Counted from the stretch's first letter, positions 18,833 through 28,056 are shown. The stretch is DNA of 64,000 nucleotides from CAWAPS01 sp963783945 (GCA_963783945.1 CAWAPS010000002.1:930001-994000); one strand, 5' to 3'. Program-made: numbers and translations. Notes: generated by a model from the letters alone, not told the origin.

Positions 18833-19044
18833 ATGGGAACGATTCGACTCACGCGCCAGTCCGTTCCTTGCCTCGTTCGTCGAGACCCGGTGGGAGGGCT
18901 CGATTGGGGGCGAAGGACCCTGAGTTGGCGATCGTCGCTAGCATTTGTGAGGACTCCCCCGGGTATGCGGCCGGGCGGGCGGAGTGCCGACTCGAGGAAC
19001 TCATCCAATCGGCGAGAACGGGCCAGCCGCCTCGCCGGCTGAGG

Positions 19045-19569
19045 TCAGAACCTGAAGCGAGTCAGCCCGCCCGGCTCGGTGCCCAGTACCACAGTCACCG
19101 AATGTGCGTTGATGCGATAGACGTTCCACGGCGGTGGTCCCTGCGACGGCGCGTTGAACGGGGCGGTGATACCTGTCCCGGTTTCATCCAGTTCGGCGGG
19201 CCACCCCTGGTCCGCCCAGGCCTGGGCAAGGCGCGCCAGTGTGGCCGGGTCGGTCTCCCGCGCTGCCTCACCCTCGGCGACGACGTCTGCATCGGGGATC
19301 GAGACCGCGATTGAGCAGCGCCGGTCGCGGGCGACGTTGCGGCTCTTCCGAGTACCCGATCCGGTCTGGAACCAGAAGCTTCCGTCCCGCCAGAGCGCCC
19401 CGACCGCAGTCACGTGCGGGCTCCCGTCTTCGTTCACCGTCGAGAGCCACGTCGTGCGAGCGTTGTGGGCGTCTGGAGCCGGCGGCGATCCGCCATCGAG
19501 CTTCTCGACGACGTTCGCCCAGTTCACCGGGGGTAACCCGTCCGTCGCACCCAAGTTGATGATTTCCAT
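19045..19569 (-). CDS. Pyridoxamine 5'-phosphate oxidase-fold (PPOX/F420-type) protein
   Basis: 174 residues of the split-barrel flavin/F420-binding fold. HNARTTWLSTVNEDGSPHVTAVGALWRDGSFWFQTG is the nucleotide-binding entry, followed by SRNVARDRRCSIAVSI and a C-terminal PPPWNVYRINAHSVTVV strand with TRFRF at the end. The ATG at 19569 has GAAGGGAGA upstream. Many actinobacterial members bind F420 and reduce activated double bonds or quinones; which cofactor is used cannot be told by eye. Monocistronic. Confidence 0.82.
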   Translation of the reverse strand: MEIINLGATDGLPPVNWANVVEKLDGGSPPAPDAHNARTTWLSTVNEDGSPHVTAVGALWRDGSFWFQTGSGTRKSRNVARDRRCSIAVSIPDADVVAEGEAARETDPATLARLAQAWADQGWPAELDETGTGITAPFNAPSQGPPPWNVYRINAHSVTVVLGTEPGGLTRFRF

Positions 19570-19892
19570 TTCGTCTCCCTTCTGGTAGTCCGGCGACACT
19601 GCTCAGAGTCGTGTCGTTCATCAGACGTTCACCGGTCGGCTGAGTCATCGCGCACGAGTCAGGTGGAAGTCATCCCCGTTCGCACCTTCGGTCACGGCGG
19701 CCCTGCCCCCACGCCGGTCGGGGACGCCCAGCCGACCAGCGTCGCGAGCCAACAGACAACGCCTGGCCTCCGTGTCGCTGCGGCCGCCGAGCGGAAAGCC
19801 TCGCAGAATCCCGGCAGGGAACCTCCCTTACCACGAAACGGGCATACAGTTCGACCGGCATTAATCTCCTCCGGAACCGAACATCGAAGTTA
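19570..19892. other. Intergenic stretch before the palindromic element
   Basis: About 320 bases without a recognisable gene on either strand. It contains the promoter region of the PPOX gene at its left end. The open frames seen here run into the palindromic element and have no homology that I recognise. Confidence 0.45.
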
Positions 19893-19982
19893 GGGCCCGC
19901 CACGAAACAACTTGGAACAAGTCCTGTGCCACGACATGCATGTTTACAAGAGAATTGCGTCAAGTTGTTTCGTGGCGGGCCC
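19893..19982 (+). mobile_element. 90-bp MITE-like palindromic element, copy 1
   Basis: A 90-base element bounded by perfect 22-base inverted repeats (19893-19914 and 19961-19982; outer part GGGCCCGCCACGAAACAAC). The 46-base interior holds the palindrome ACATGCATGT close to the element's centre. It is flanked by the direct triplet TTA on both sides, which looks like a 3-bp target duplication. A copy differing at one base lies in opposite orientation at 56086-56175. There is no coding capacity, so it would need a transposase in trans. The full stem could also form a long RNA hairpin and stop transcription. Confidence 0.85.
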
Positions 19983-20166
19983 TTAGGGAGACTTGAGTCG
20001 GAATCTCCAGTAAAATCAGGGCACGCGAGAACTGAGTGGGTGTGAGAGGTGGAGGTCGAGGCCCCAAAGGTGGAAGTAGATCGCCCTCTTGAAATGCTGC
20101 AGGTTTCGCTGGTCGCGAACACGGATGGCCTCAATGCATGAGAAGTTCGAGTGAAAGGAGTGTCCA

Positions 20167-21045
20167 GTGCCCTTTGGACGAAAGGATGACAGGGACGGCG
20201 CCTCGGCTCCCGCAGGAGACGTGCCAGCCACGATCTCGGGTCGTTTCTCCATGCCCCGGGCTGCCGCGGGCCGTATCCAGCGTCTCGAGCGACTCGAGGA
20301 GACGGACAAGAGCGCCTTCACGTCCGATCTTTCGGTGAACGAGTTCGTGCTGTTGCACAAGCTCGGCTTCGACCCACTCGGTTACGTCATGGGGACGTCC
20401 ATCTACCACGTTGGCCTGCAATACGGGAACTGGCGTCAGTCGATGGAACTCGAGGTCCTCACGGCGGCCATGTACAACGCCCGGGAGCTGGCTATCGACC
20501 GCATGCGCACCGAGGCCCACGCGCTGAAGGCGGACGGGATCGTGGGTGTGCACTTGGCCATTCAGCAACACGCGTGGGGGCCGGCCGAGCTCGAGTTCGT
20601 GGCCCAAGGCACCGCGGTCCGGTCCAAGAACCCGGACCCCTTACTCAAGCTGGACGATGGGGGGCCGTTCACCTCCGACCTTTCGGGCCAGGATTTCTTC
20701 ACGTTGGTCAAGGCTGGACACTTCCCCCGTGCCCTCGTCTTCGGCACCTGCGTCTACCACGTGGCCCACCAGAGCGTGCGCCAAACGATGAAGATGACGG
20801 GCCAGAACATGGAGATTCCACTGTTCACCGAGGCCGTCTACACAGCACGCGAGTTGGCCATGACCCGTATGGAGGACGAAGCAGCCCACCATGGCGCTGA
20901 CGGGATCGTCGGCGTACGGGCCGGTGTGTACAACCACATCTGGGGCGAGCACGCCACCGAGTTCCTGGCCATCGGCACCGGTGTGACCACCTCACCTGAA
21001 AGCGGACTGGAGGAGCCATCCATGACACTCTCCCTGAACGGCTGA
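20167..21045 (+). CDS. Tandem YbjQ/UPF0145-like (heavy-metal-binding-type) protein
   Basis: A 292-residue protein made of two similar units. Unit 1 (about 50-150) reads FTSDLSVNEFVLLHKLGF ... GTSIYHVG ... ARELAIDRMRTEAHALKADGIVGV. Unit 2 (about 166-275) reads FTSDLSGQDFFTLVKAGH ... GTCVYHVA ... ARELAMTRMEDEAAHHGADGIVGV. Each resembles the YbjQ/UPF0145 fold, a pentamer-forming domain annotated as possibly metal-binding. The N-terminal 45 residues are low-complexity. The start is GTG at 20167 with AAAGGAG upstream. No membrane segment. Function unknown. Confidence 0.8.
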   Translation: MPFGRKDDRDGASAPAGDVPATISGRFSMPRAAAGRIQRLERLEETDKSAFTSDLSVNEFVLLHKLGFDPLGYVMGTSIYHVGLQYGNWRQSMELEVLTAAMYNARELAIDRMRTEAHALKADGIVGVHLAIQQHAWGPAELEFVAQGTAVRSKNPDPLLKLDDGGPFTSDLSGQDFFTLVKAGHFPRALVFGTCVYHVAHQSVRQTMKMTGQNMEIPLFTEAVYTARELAMTRMEDEAAHHGADGIVGVRAGVYNHIWGEHATEFLAIGTGVTTSPESGLEEPSMTLSLNG

Positions 21046-21284
21046 TTGCCCTCCACACCTGCCGCTGGGTACTGACAGGGAGAATGCAACCCCCAATTGA
21101 CGTGGTGCCAGGGTCGTAGTGTCGCTGGGTGAAGATTCCTGAGTCGACGAAGTTGTCGCTTGAGCTCCGGGGGGGGTCAAGACGCGGTTCCGGTCAGGTG
21201 TTCAGCGGTCTGGGCGATGAATTATCGCTCCGACCGGTGTTTCAACCAGTGCAAGCAACCGAACTGATATCGGAGACCATCAAC

Positions 21285-22028
21285 ATGACCTCAGTGGATA
21301 CAGCCACGATCGCAAACAAAACAATTCTGGTTACCGGAGCCAACCGTGGTATTGGGCGGGCGCTGGTGGAAGAAGCCCTCATGAGAGGCGCCAAGCACGT
21401 CTACGCGGGTGTGCGCCACCCCACGGCCTACGCAGATGAGCGTGTCACGCCCCTCCCGCTGGACGTGACCAATGTCGCGCAGATTCAAGCAGCTGTCGAG
21501 GAAATCGAGTCTCTCGACGTCCTGGTCAACAACGCCGGTGTCGCGCTCTACGACGACCTGACTGATCGTGACCTACTCGACCAGCAACTCGCCGTCAACC
21601 TCTTCGGTACCTATCGGATGACGCAGGCCTTCCTGCCGCTTCTCACCCGTTCCAAGGGAGCCATCGTCAACAACCTGTCACTGAACGCCCTCGCCCCCTT
21701 GCCGCTCATCCCGGCCTATTCGATCTCGAAGGCGGCCGCGTTCAACATGACACAATCATTGCGTGCTCTTTTGGCCGATCGAGGCGTGAGGGTTCACGCC
21801 GTCCTGACCGGCCCCGTGGACACCGATATGAGCCGGGGCGTCGACATACCAAAGGCGTCGCCGGAATCTGTCGCCCGGGCCATCTTCGACGGAGTTGAGG
21901 ACGGGAACGAAGACATCTTCCCCGATCCCATGTCGCAGTCCCTGGCCGGGAGCTGGCGCACCGGTGCGGCCAAGACGCTCGAGCATCAGTATGCGTTGCT
22001 CGTAACGGGAGAACCCGTCAAGTCATAA
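21285..22028 (+). CDS. SDR family oxidoreductase
   Basis: 247 residues, classical SDR: VTGANRGIG at 16-24, LVNNAGV, NLSLNALAPLPLIPAYSISKAA with the Ser/Tyr/Lys triad, then VLTGPVDTDMSRG. The ATG at 21285 (MTSVDTATIANKTI) has GGAGA nine bases upstream; the open frame before it has no similarity. The C-terminal region (ESVARAIFDGVEDGNEDIFPDPMSQ) matches small NADP-dependent SDRs whose substrates are mostly unknown. Downstream is a convergent SDR. Confidence 0.88.
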   Translation: MTSVDTATIANKTILVTGANRGIGRALVEEALMRGAKHVYAGVRHPTAYADERVTPLPLDVTNVAQIQAAVEEIESLDVLVNNAGVALYDDLTDRDLLDQQLAVNLFGTYRMTQAFLPLLTRSKGAIVNNLSLNALAPLPLIPAYSISKAAAFNMTQSLRALLADRGVRVHAVLTGPVDTDMSRGVDIPKASPESVARAIFDGVEDGNEDIFPDPMSQSLAGSWRTGAAKTLEHQYALLVTGEPVKS

Positions 22029-22164
22029 CCAGAGAGAGAGCGCGCTCGCGACTCCGGACCGGTCTGGCCCGCCGCGCTTGCGGCATGTCGATCTCGACGT
22101 CGCCAAATCTCGGTCCGCATCCTTCCCGCCCTCGCCCTTCCAAGCAGAGATCGTCGAACCACGC

Positions 22165-23052
22165 TCACTCACCCACAGTTTCTGCCAGACTCCGGGTGGG
22201 GAACGTAGGGTTCTCGGAGTCGTAGTCCGACACTCCCATGCCCGGGACCCGGGCCAGGTCCTCCAGGTTGCCGAAGTTCCATGCCGACCGGCTGACGGCG
22301 CCGCCGTCAACGAGGATCGTCTGCCCGGTAATGCGGTCGGATAACTTGGAGGCGAGGAACAGCACGGCGTCGGAGAGGTCCGCGCCACGCGGCGGGGCGA
22401 GCGGGTTGACCGGGTCGCTGCCGAACTCGGCCGGCGGGTGCTCGAAGTTGCCGGCGCCCACGTTGCCCGGCGCGACCACGTTGACCCGCACGCCGTACCT
22501 GCCGTACTCCTCGCCCCAACTCTTCGCGAGGGAAACGATGCCGGCTTTCGCCGCGCCGTAAACGGCGTGGAAGACCGAGGATTGGAGGCCATCGGCCGAG
22601 GCGAACATGATAAACGACGATCCGCTGGAGCCGATCCCACCCTCGATGAGGTAGGGAACCGAGGCCCGGAATACGTAGAAGACCTGCGTCAGGTTGAAGA
22701 GGATCTGCGCGTCCCACTCCTCGTTTGTGAGCTCGCCGCCCATGTTCCAGGTCGCGCCGCCGGGGACGTCGACGACCACGTCGAGCCCGCCGAGGTTCTC
22801 GGCGGCCTCGTTGATCGCCCGCGTGATGTCGTCCGAATCGCGGACGTCGCCGACCACCGGGAAGGCCTTCCCGCCCCGGTCGATAATCGCCTGAACGGTG
22901 GCCGTGGCGCGGCTCTCGTTGAGGTCGAGGCATGCCACGGTGGCGCCGGCGTCGCCGAGGTTGAGCGCGGAGCCGCGCCCGTGCCCAGCCCGCACTAGGC
23001 CGGCCCCGACGACGAGGGCCCGAGCGCCCGTCAGACCCAGATCAATAGCCAT
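22165..23052 (-). CDS. SDR family oxidoreductase with altered cofactor loop
   Basis: 295 residues, SDR fold. The N-terminus is MAIDLGLTGARALVVGAGLVRAGHGRG: the usual TGxxxGxG is replaced by a longer GAG-x7-GRG loop, and the NNAG motif reads VDVPGG. The catalytic Tyr-x3-Lys is intact in HAVYGAAKAG with Ser in FIMFASADG, and the end is ITGQTILVDGGAVSRS. A 35-residue C-terminal extension (NLEDLARVPGMGVSDYDSENPTFP) follows. The ATG at 23052 follows AAGGAG. The same variant loop occurs in a family of actinobacterial SDRs linked to steroid- or terpene-like catabolism; that link is from memory and unproven here. Confidence 0.83.
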   Translation of the reverse strand: MAIDLGLTGARALVVGAGLVRAGHGRGSALNLGDAGATVACLDLNESRATATVQAIIDRGGKAFPVVGDVRDSDDITRAINEAAENLGGLDVVVDVPGGATWNMGGELTNEEWDAQILFNLTQVFYVFRASVPYLIEGGIGSSGSSFIMFASADGLQSSVFHAVYGAAKAGIVSLAKSWGEEYGRYGVRVNVVAPGNVGAGNFEHPPAEFGSDPVNPLAPPRGADLSDAVLFLASKLSDRITGQTILVDGGAVSRSAWNFGNLEDLARVPGMGVSDYDSENPTFPTRSLAETVGE

Positions 23053-23518
23053 GATGTCAATCTCCTTATTGCGTGTCGTTGCGGTGTGTGAGTTCGAATG
23101 GCCGGTCTGGCAACGCTGCGAGCAGCTCGGCTCCCTCGTAGACACTAAGACCCCCGGAGTGCCTGCACCAGTTCTCCCAGGGGTCTTGAGGTTGACGATC
23201 TGGAACGGAGCCGTGACGGTCACCGCCAGGTTCTGCGGTCGATGCCGATTGACGGTTCCCGGAACATCCTCCCAGGTAGGTGCCCCGCCCTTCCGCTACT
23301 CGAATGCGAGCGAACGTCTGCGCGGAACATCGGGTTGCAGCCGCCGGGTTCCGGCGCGGGACGGCAGAAGTCGAGGGGTCCGGTCTCAGCAATTCTTCGT
23401 ACTCGGGCGATCGGAGCCGTCGGGCCGATGAACGGCACGTCGTTGACGGTCGAATGACGCAGTGGCTTCAGTGTCGGGCTGGTTGTGGCTGGGGGCCTGG
23501 TGGGTTTTGCTGTGGCCT

Positions 23519-24383
23519 GTGACCGCGACTTCTGACCGGGTGGACCTGGGCGAGGTGGACCTCACCGACCCCGAGGTGTTCCGCCACGGCTTTCCGCACG
23601 AGATCTTTACGCTATTGCGCGAGGAGGCGCCCATGTGGTGTCACCCCGCGACCCCCGGCACCGCTCGGCTGGGCGGGGAGTTCTGGGTGGTGTCCAAGCA
23701 CGCCGACGTGCAAGCGGTAAGTCGCGACTACACACGCTTTCGGTCCTACGACGGGCCGATGGTTCAGGACATGCCACCGGAACGGCAGGGAACGCAGATC
23801 GTTACCATGGATCCCCCGGCGCACACCCGTCTGCGCCGTCTGATCAGCTCGGGGTTCATCTTCTTTGTGTTGGCGACCGCGGGAAGCGAGACGGTCCGCG
23901 AAGCCATCACGGCAGGGCTCATCGTGTTGTTGGATCATCCTGAGCAGCTCGAGCGGATGCGCCGCGAACCCGAGGTGATGCCCACCGCGGTGGAAGAGAT
24001 CCTGCGCTGGGCGTCACCGGCCGACTATTTCCGCCGCACCGCGACCGAAGACCTTGAGATCCGCGGCGTCACGATCGCCCCCGGCGAGCGACTGACGCTG
24101 TGGTACCCATCGGCCAACCGCGACGCCGACGTGTTTCCTGACCCCTTCCGGTTCGATATTGGGCGCCCGAAGAATCCACACGTGACCTTCGGGGGCGGCG
24201 GTGTGCACTACTGCATGGGCGCCAACCTGGCCAAACGAGAGATCCAGGTGATATACGAGGAGCTGCTGCGGCAGCGTCGGCGACATCGAGATCCTCGGAG
24301 AGCCCGAGTACGCCGTGGCCGGGATTGACAGCGCCGTCGCGTCCGCCATCGCCCACCTCCCCGTCCGGCTCACCGCTCTCTGA
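23519..24383 (+). pseudogene. Cytochrome P450, internal deletion plus C-terminal frameshift
   Basis: A bacterial class I P450 missing its middle. The N-terminal part (RVDLGEVDLTDPEVF ... EFWVVSKHADVQAVSRDYTRF ... MDPPAHTRLRRLISSGF) reaches helix C. The sequence then jumps in frame to the I-helix (IFFVLATAGSETVREAI), removing roughly 130 residues (helices D-H). After that, ExxR in EEILRW and the haem loop FGGGGVHYCMGANLAKRE are present. Near 24275 one extra base shifts the frame; the restored reading is VGDIEILGEPEYAVAG to a TGA at 24381. A protein without helices D-H should not fold. I take GTG 23519 as the original start. Confidence 0.82.
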
Positions 24384-24826
24384 TCCAACGCCGTTCCCAC
24401 CCGGCTACCGCCCTCGACCACGCCGGTGATGAGGAGCGCCCATGTGGTCCTGGGCCGCTTCGGCAGGGTCTGCGGGATAATGTCCGAGGAGGCGGCGACT
24501 CGACGGCAAGATGGGAGTCATCTCCGGGCGGGGCGTGATTCACTGCGAGGCTAAGGGGCGCGCGTGTTTGGCCAATCCGGTGCCGTGACAATCGCATAGA
24601 CCGCCGATCGCCATCGTGGAAACAACAACAGCGAGGAATGGAGCAAATCCAGTGGCGACCAGCTGATCTAGATACCGCTCATCAGCCGCGCATGTTGCAA
24701 GACCGACCGGGCCTCCACGACGCACGCGGCATCGGCGCCGTGTGCGTGGAACACAGCCTTGCAATGTCCGCGCCGATCGTGCTAACTTCCGTAAATAGTT
24801 AGGGGGACTAACCAAGGAGACCGACT
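24384..24826. other. Intergenic, with small repeats before the CMD gene
   Basis: No gene recognised in about 440 bases. At the right end CTAACT (24782-24787), AGTTAG (24797-24802) and CTAAC (24808-24812) make overlapping inverted repeats just before the AAGGAG of the next gene. They could be an operator or a leader hairpin. Confidence 0.4.
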
Positions 24827-25438
24827 ATGCCGCGGATTGAGCCCCTTCCCTGGGACGCTCTTAGTCCTGAGACGGTCACACGCCTTAAGCACACAATAGA
24901 AGAGGGGAATTCTCCACCGGAGAAGACGACGGCCCGGATCATGGCGTACGCCGAACACCAACATGTTCCGGACGACGGCGACCGCCATTTCAATTTTCCA
25001 CAGCATCTGCTAGGCGGGAAGCTGCTCGAAATGCTACGCATCCGCAGTGCGCAGCTCGGCGGCTGCGGACCCTGCATGGATACTGTCAAGGTCGAGGCCG
25101 TAACAGAGGACCTCGTCGCCTGTCTCCTCAGTCCATCCCTGCGTAGCGATCTGACGGAGCGAGAGCGCCGTGCCATTGAATTCCTGGATCTCCTGGCTAC
25201 GGATCATCACAAGATCGACGACGAATTTTACCGCGGCCTCGCCGAAGTGTTCACGACCGCAGAAATCGTTGAGCTCGGTAGCACGTGCGGAAATATGATC
25301 GGCACCCACCGCTTCCTCCACACGCTCGATCCGTATGGCGACACACCGCCCGTGATCAAATATGACCCAGCGCAGGTAGGCGTGACTTGGAGCGAACTTC
25401 ACGGAGACCCGTCGCGGAAAGATCGAGCGGCCAGCTAG
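24827..25438 (+). CDS. Carboxymuconolactone decarboxylase (CMD/AhpD-like) family protein
   Basis: 203 residues of the CMD/AhpD fold: an N-terminal helical arm, the redox-type CxxC (Cys80 and Cys83 in GGCGPCMDT), then VACLLSPSLRSDLTERERRAIEFLDLL and VELGSTCGNMIGTHRFLHTLD. Proteins of this size with CxxC are usually alkylhydroperoxidase-like rather than true decarboxylases. ATG preceded by AAGGAG. It lies 170 bases upstream of a sulfotransferase on the same strand and downstream of the broken P450, in a catabolic-looking neighbourhood. Confidence 0.85.
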   Translation: MPRIEPLPWDALSPETVTRLKHTIEEGNSPPEKTTARIMAYAEHQHVPDDGDRHFNFPQHLLGGKLLEMLRIRSAQLGGCGPCMDTVKVEAVTEDLVACLLSPSLRSDLTERERRAIEFLDLLATDHHKIDDEFYRGLAEVFTTAEIVELGSTCGNMIGTHRFLHTLDPYGDTPPVIKYDPAQVGVTWSELHGDPSRKDRAAS

Positions 25439-25609
25439 ACCTTCTTGGTCTACCGATCTCTGTGGATCGGCCGGCCATCCTCAACGCGGCCCATCCGCAG
25501 AAGCCGTCGCAGGGACTGCACCACCCACGGCTCCGCCGGCGATATCCTTCGTGAAGGCGCCGCGCCGAACTTGATTCGAGAGTTGAGACAGATCTCTGGC
25601 GAGGAAGAA

Positions 25610-26731
25610 ATGTCTATAGCGAGCACACCGCAACTGTTAGACCGCGCCCGAGGGATCGCTCGTCTTGTCGATTTCGGTCCCGACGGTTGGCAAGTCGGCC
25701 TTGAGCGACTGGTCGCCTCCGCTCATGTCGATATCGGCGATGATCCAGAAACGGTGACGCAGGTCGAGGCGATTATCGTCCGGCGGCTCGTCAATCGTTT
25801 GAAGATCGAAGCCTGGTACGCCAACTATGGCCTAGAGGCTGTGCGCCCAGTCGACGGCCCCGTTGTGATTGTCGGCCTGCCTCGCTCGGGGACCACCGCG
25901 ATGCAGTACCTCTTGGGCGTCGATCCGCAGTTCCGTTACCTCCGCACGTGGGAGATCGCAGACCCCGTCCCGCCGCCCGATGTAGCCACTGAGGGCGACG
26001 ATCCTCGGAGACCGAGGTCCGGTCGCGTCGGAGACGTACGCCACATCGCTACAACTGACGGTCCGACCGAGGATGGCGCCGTCTACGAGTTGCACTTCCA
26101 TCATCAGGACTTGGCGCTGCCGGTCCCGACATATACGACATGGTGGCGAAGTGCCGATCATACGAGCGCGTTGGCCTATCACGAGCGAGTCCTCCGCCTT
26201 CTCCACTCTCGCCGACCACCACAGTACTGGCTGCTCAAAGCACCGGCCTATCTTTTCTTCGTCGGCGATCTCGTTGCCCACTATCCCGGTGCACGTTTCG
26301 TGATGACCCACCGCGATCCTGTTGCTGCGATCTCGTCGGTCTGTAGTGTCGTCCAAGACGTCCGCCAGCGCGTGGTGCCCAGCTGGACTCACGATCCTGC
26401 CCGGTTGGGTCAGGAGATGCTCGACCACTTCCTCGACGGCATACAACGAGCCACGGCTGCTCGGGATGCTTTGGGCGAGGATCGGTTTATTGACATCGGT
26501 CAGAAAGAGTTCGAAGCCGACGGTGTCGGCACCGCTGAGCGAATCTACGAGTTCCTGGGTTTGCAGATCACCGACGAGGTGCGCGACACGATGGCGCGGT
26601 GGGTCGTCGACAACCGCCGAGGATCACGCGGCGAGCACATCTACAGTGCGGAGCAGTACGGGCTCACCAAGGACCAGATCCTCGAGGCCTTCCTAGCTTA
26701 TACCCAGAGGTTTGGGACCTTCTGCGAGTAG
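25610..26731 (+). CDS. PAPS-dependent sulfotransferase family protein
   Basis: 373 residues of the actinobacterial sulfotransferase family. The 5'-phosphosulfate loop is VVIVGLPRSGTTAMQYLL, and the 3'-phosphate site is in ARFVMTHRDPVAAISSVCS. QYWLLKAPAYLFFVGDLVAHYP and the C-terminal RGSRGEHIYSAEQYGLT are typical. The ATG at 25610 (MSIASTPQLLDRARG) is preceded by GAGGAAGAA, and the longer open frame upstream is not conserved-looking. Members transfer sulfate from PAPS to hydroxyl groups of lipids, sterols or phenols. Confidence 0.85.
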   Translation: MSIASTPQLLDRARGIARLVDFGPDGWQVGLERLVASAHVDIGDDPETVTQVEAIIVRRLVNRLKIEAWYANYGLEAVRPVDGPVVIVGLPRSGTTAMQYLLGVDPQFRYLRTWEIADPVPPPDVATEGDDPRRPRSGRVGDVRHIATTDGPTEDGAVYELHFHHQDLALPVPTYTTWWRSADHTSALAYHERVLRLLHSRRPPQYWLLKAPAYLFFVGDLVAHYPGARFVMTHRDPVAAISSVCSVVQDVRQRVVPSWTHDPARLGQEMLDHFLDGIQRATAARDALGEDRFIDIGQKEFEADGVGTAERIYEFLGLQITDEVRDTMARWVVDNRRGSRGEHIYSAEQYGLTKDQILEAFLAYTQRFGTFCE

Positions 26732-27188
26732 CTTCGAGCCTCGAGAATGAAAAGTCACGAGCTCGGCGAACTACTCCCGCCACGCACTCCAATCACAGAG
26801 AGTGTCCTCTCCGCTGGCCGTAATGCCGAGAGGTCGATCGCTCTCATGCTGCGCTCTGCACTCACCGATGATGCCGGCGAGGACATCGCGTCGGATGACT
26901 GGCGTCTCGCTGTCGCGGGAGACGAGCCCTGAAGTGAACGCCGGTGTTGATCCTTCGGACGAGGGCCGTCGATCGAGGATTGACCGTCGAAGTCGACTTC
27001 ATCGGACGTCGGATCGGCACGTCGCCGGTGCGCTCGTCGCGCGACCCGAGACAACGCAGGAACCCCGAGAACACACAAAGCCCGAAGACGACCCGGAAGA
27101 CGCCAGCCGTGAGACATCCCGACCACCTTGGCCATATTATTGTCGTCGCGCACGCAGCCACCACGTAACGACTGGTCGGGAGGCCCTA
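26732..27188. other. Intergenic, with one possible short ORF
   Basis: About 457 bases. A 61-codon frame at 26747-26932 (MKSHELGELLPPRTPITESV ... DDWRLAVAGDEP) has a protein-like composition but no family that I recognise and a weak ribosome binding site; it may be the start of a lost gene. Nothing else is supported on either strand. Confidence 0.35.
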
Positions 27189-27930
27189 ATGCATCGGTTC
27201 TACACCCCCTATGGACAGTACGGGGAGACGTCCGCCAACCTGTTTGAGTTCACAGATATTGCAAAACGCGTGCGGAAGTTCCTATATGACTACTTCCTGG
27301 CACACGGTACTTCCCCCGAGTTAGCTACGATTCGGGAAGGCCTGGCGCTGAGTCAAGAACAAACCTGGGACGGGCTGCATGAACTCGAACGAGCTAACTT
27401 CGTGGTGTTTGTCCCCGGCACCGAGGACATTTTGAAGGTCCCGCCTTTCAGTGCAATCCCCAATCGCTTTAGGGTAACAGCAGAAGATGGTCGCCGTTGG
27501 TATGCAGGCTGTGCAGGTGAATCCACAACGCTCAACGCGTTTTCTTCCTGAAATGACAGTGACGGTTAACTCGAGGTGTCCAACTTGCTGGGGGTCCATC
27601 ACGTTAGAAATTCGTGATCGTGAACTCCTGTCCATACAGTGTGAGGATGCAGTAATCCATATTGGGACCCATCCTGACCACTTTCGCGAGAACTGGATCG
27701 TCGCCTGCGACAGCATCAATTTCTTCTGTTCGCCAGCACACGTCGCCGAGTGGGAGCGAGCCGTACCAGAGCGAAAAGGTGCTCACTTTCCGATCCAAAA
27801 CGCAATGAAGTGGACGAACCAAGTTGCGCCGTTGCGCCTAGACTACGATCGACCTTCGAACCAATACACGCCGGGCGTATGGCGAAACTCGTATCTAGCG
27901 CTCGGGGCCGATATCAGCGCCTGGGGATGA
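27189..27930 (+). pseudogene. Alkylmercury lyase (MerB)-like protein, frameshifted, low G+C
   Basis: Two overlapping frames make one MerB-like protein of about 245 residues. The first carries an N-terminal winged helix (ELATIREGLALSQEQTWDGLHELERANFVV) and the segment FSAIPNRFRVTAEDGRRWYAGCAGES, whose Cys sits where MerB has its first catalytic Cys. The second carries VNSRCPTCWGSITLEI, HIGTHPDHFRENW and CDSINFFCSPAHVAEWE. Removing one T from the TTTT near 27541 joins them as NAFLPEMTVTVNSRC. The MerB Asp two residues after the first Cys region is not clearly present (CAGE), so mercury-carbon cleavage is doubtful even if read through. Base composition is visibly more A+T-rich than its neighbours, suggesting transfer. 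Confidence 0.72.
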
Positions 27931-28056
27931 GAGAACGCCCCTTCATTGCCGAAGCCTGGGGCGGAGCAGTGGTTTTGATCTGGATAAGCGAGTCGCCGAC
28001 TGAACTCCCCTTGTAGTGGGAAGCCAGGAATGCGGAGCGGCTGCAACTGAGGAGTT

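Noticed and set aside
19893..19982. CRISPR repeat or attachment site
   Set aside because: There are only two copies, 36 kb apart and inverted, with no spacers and no integrase nearby.
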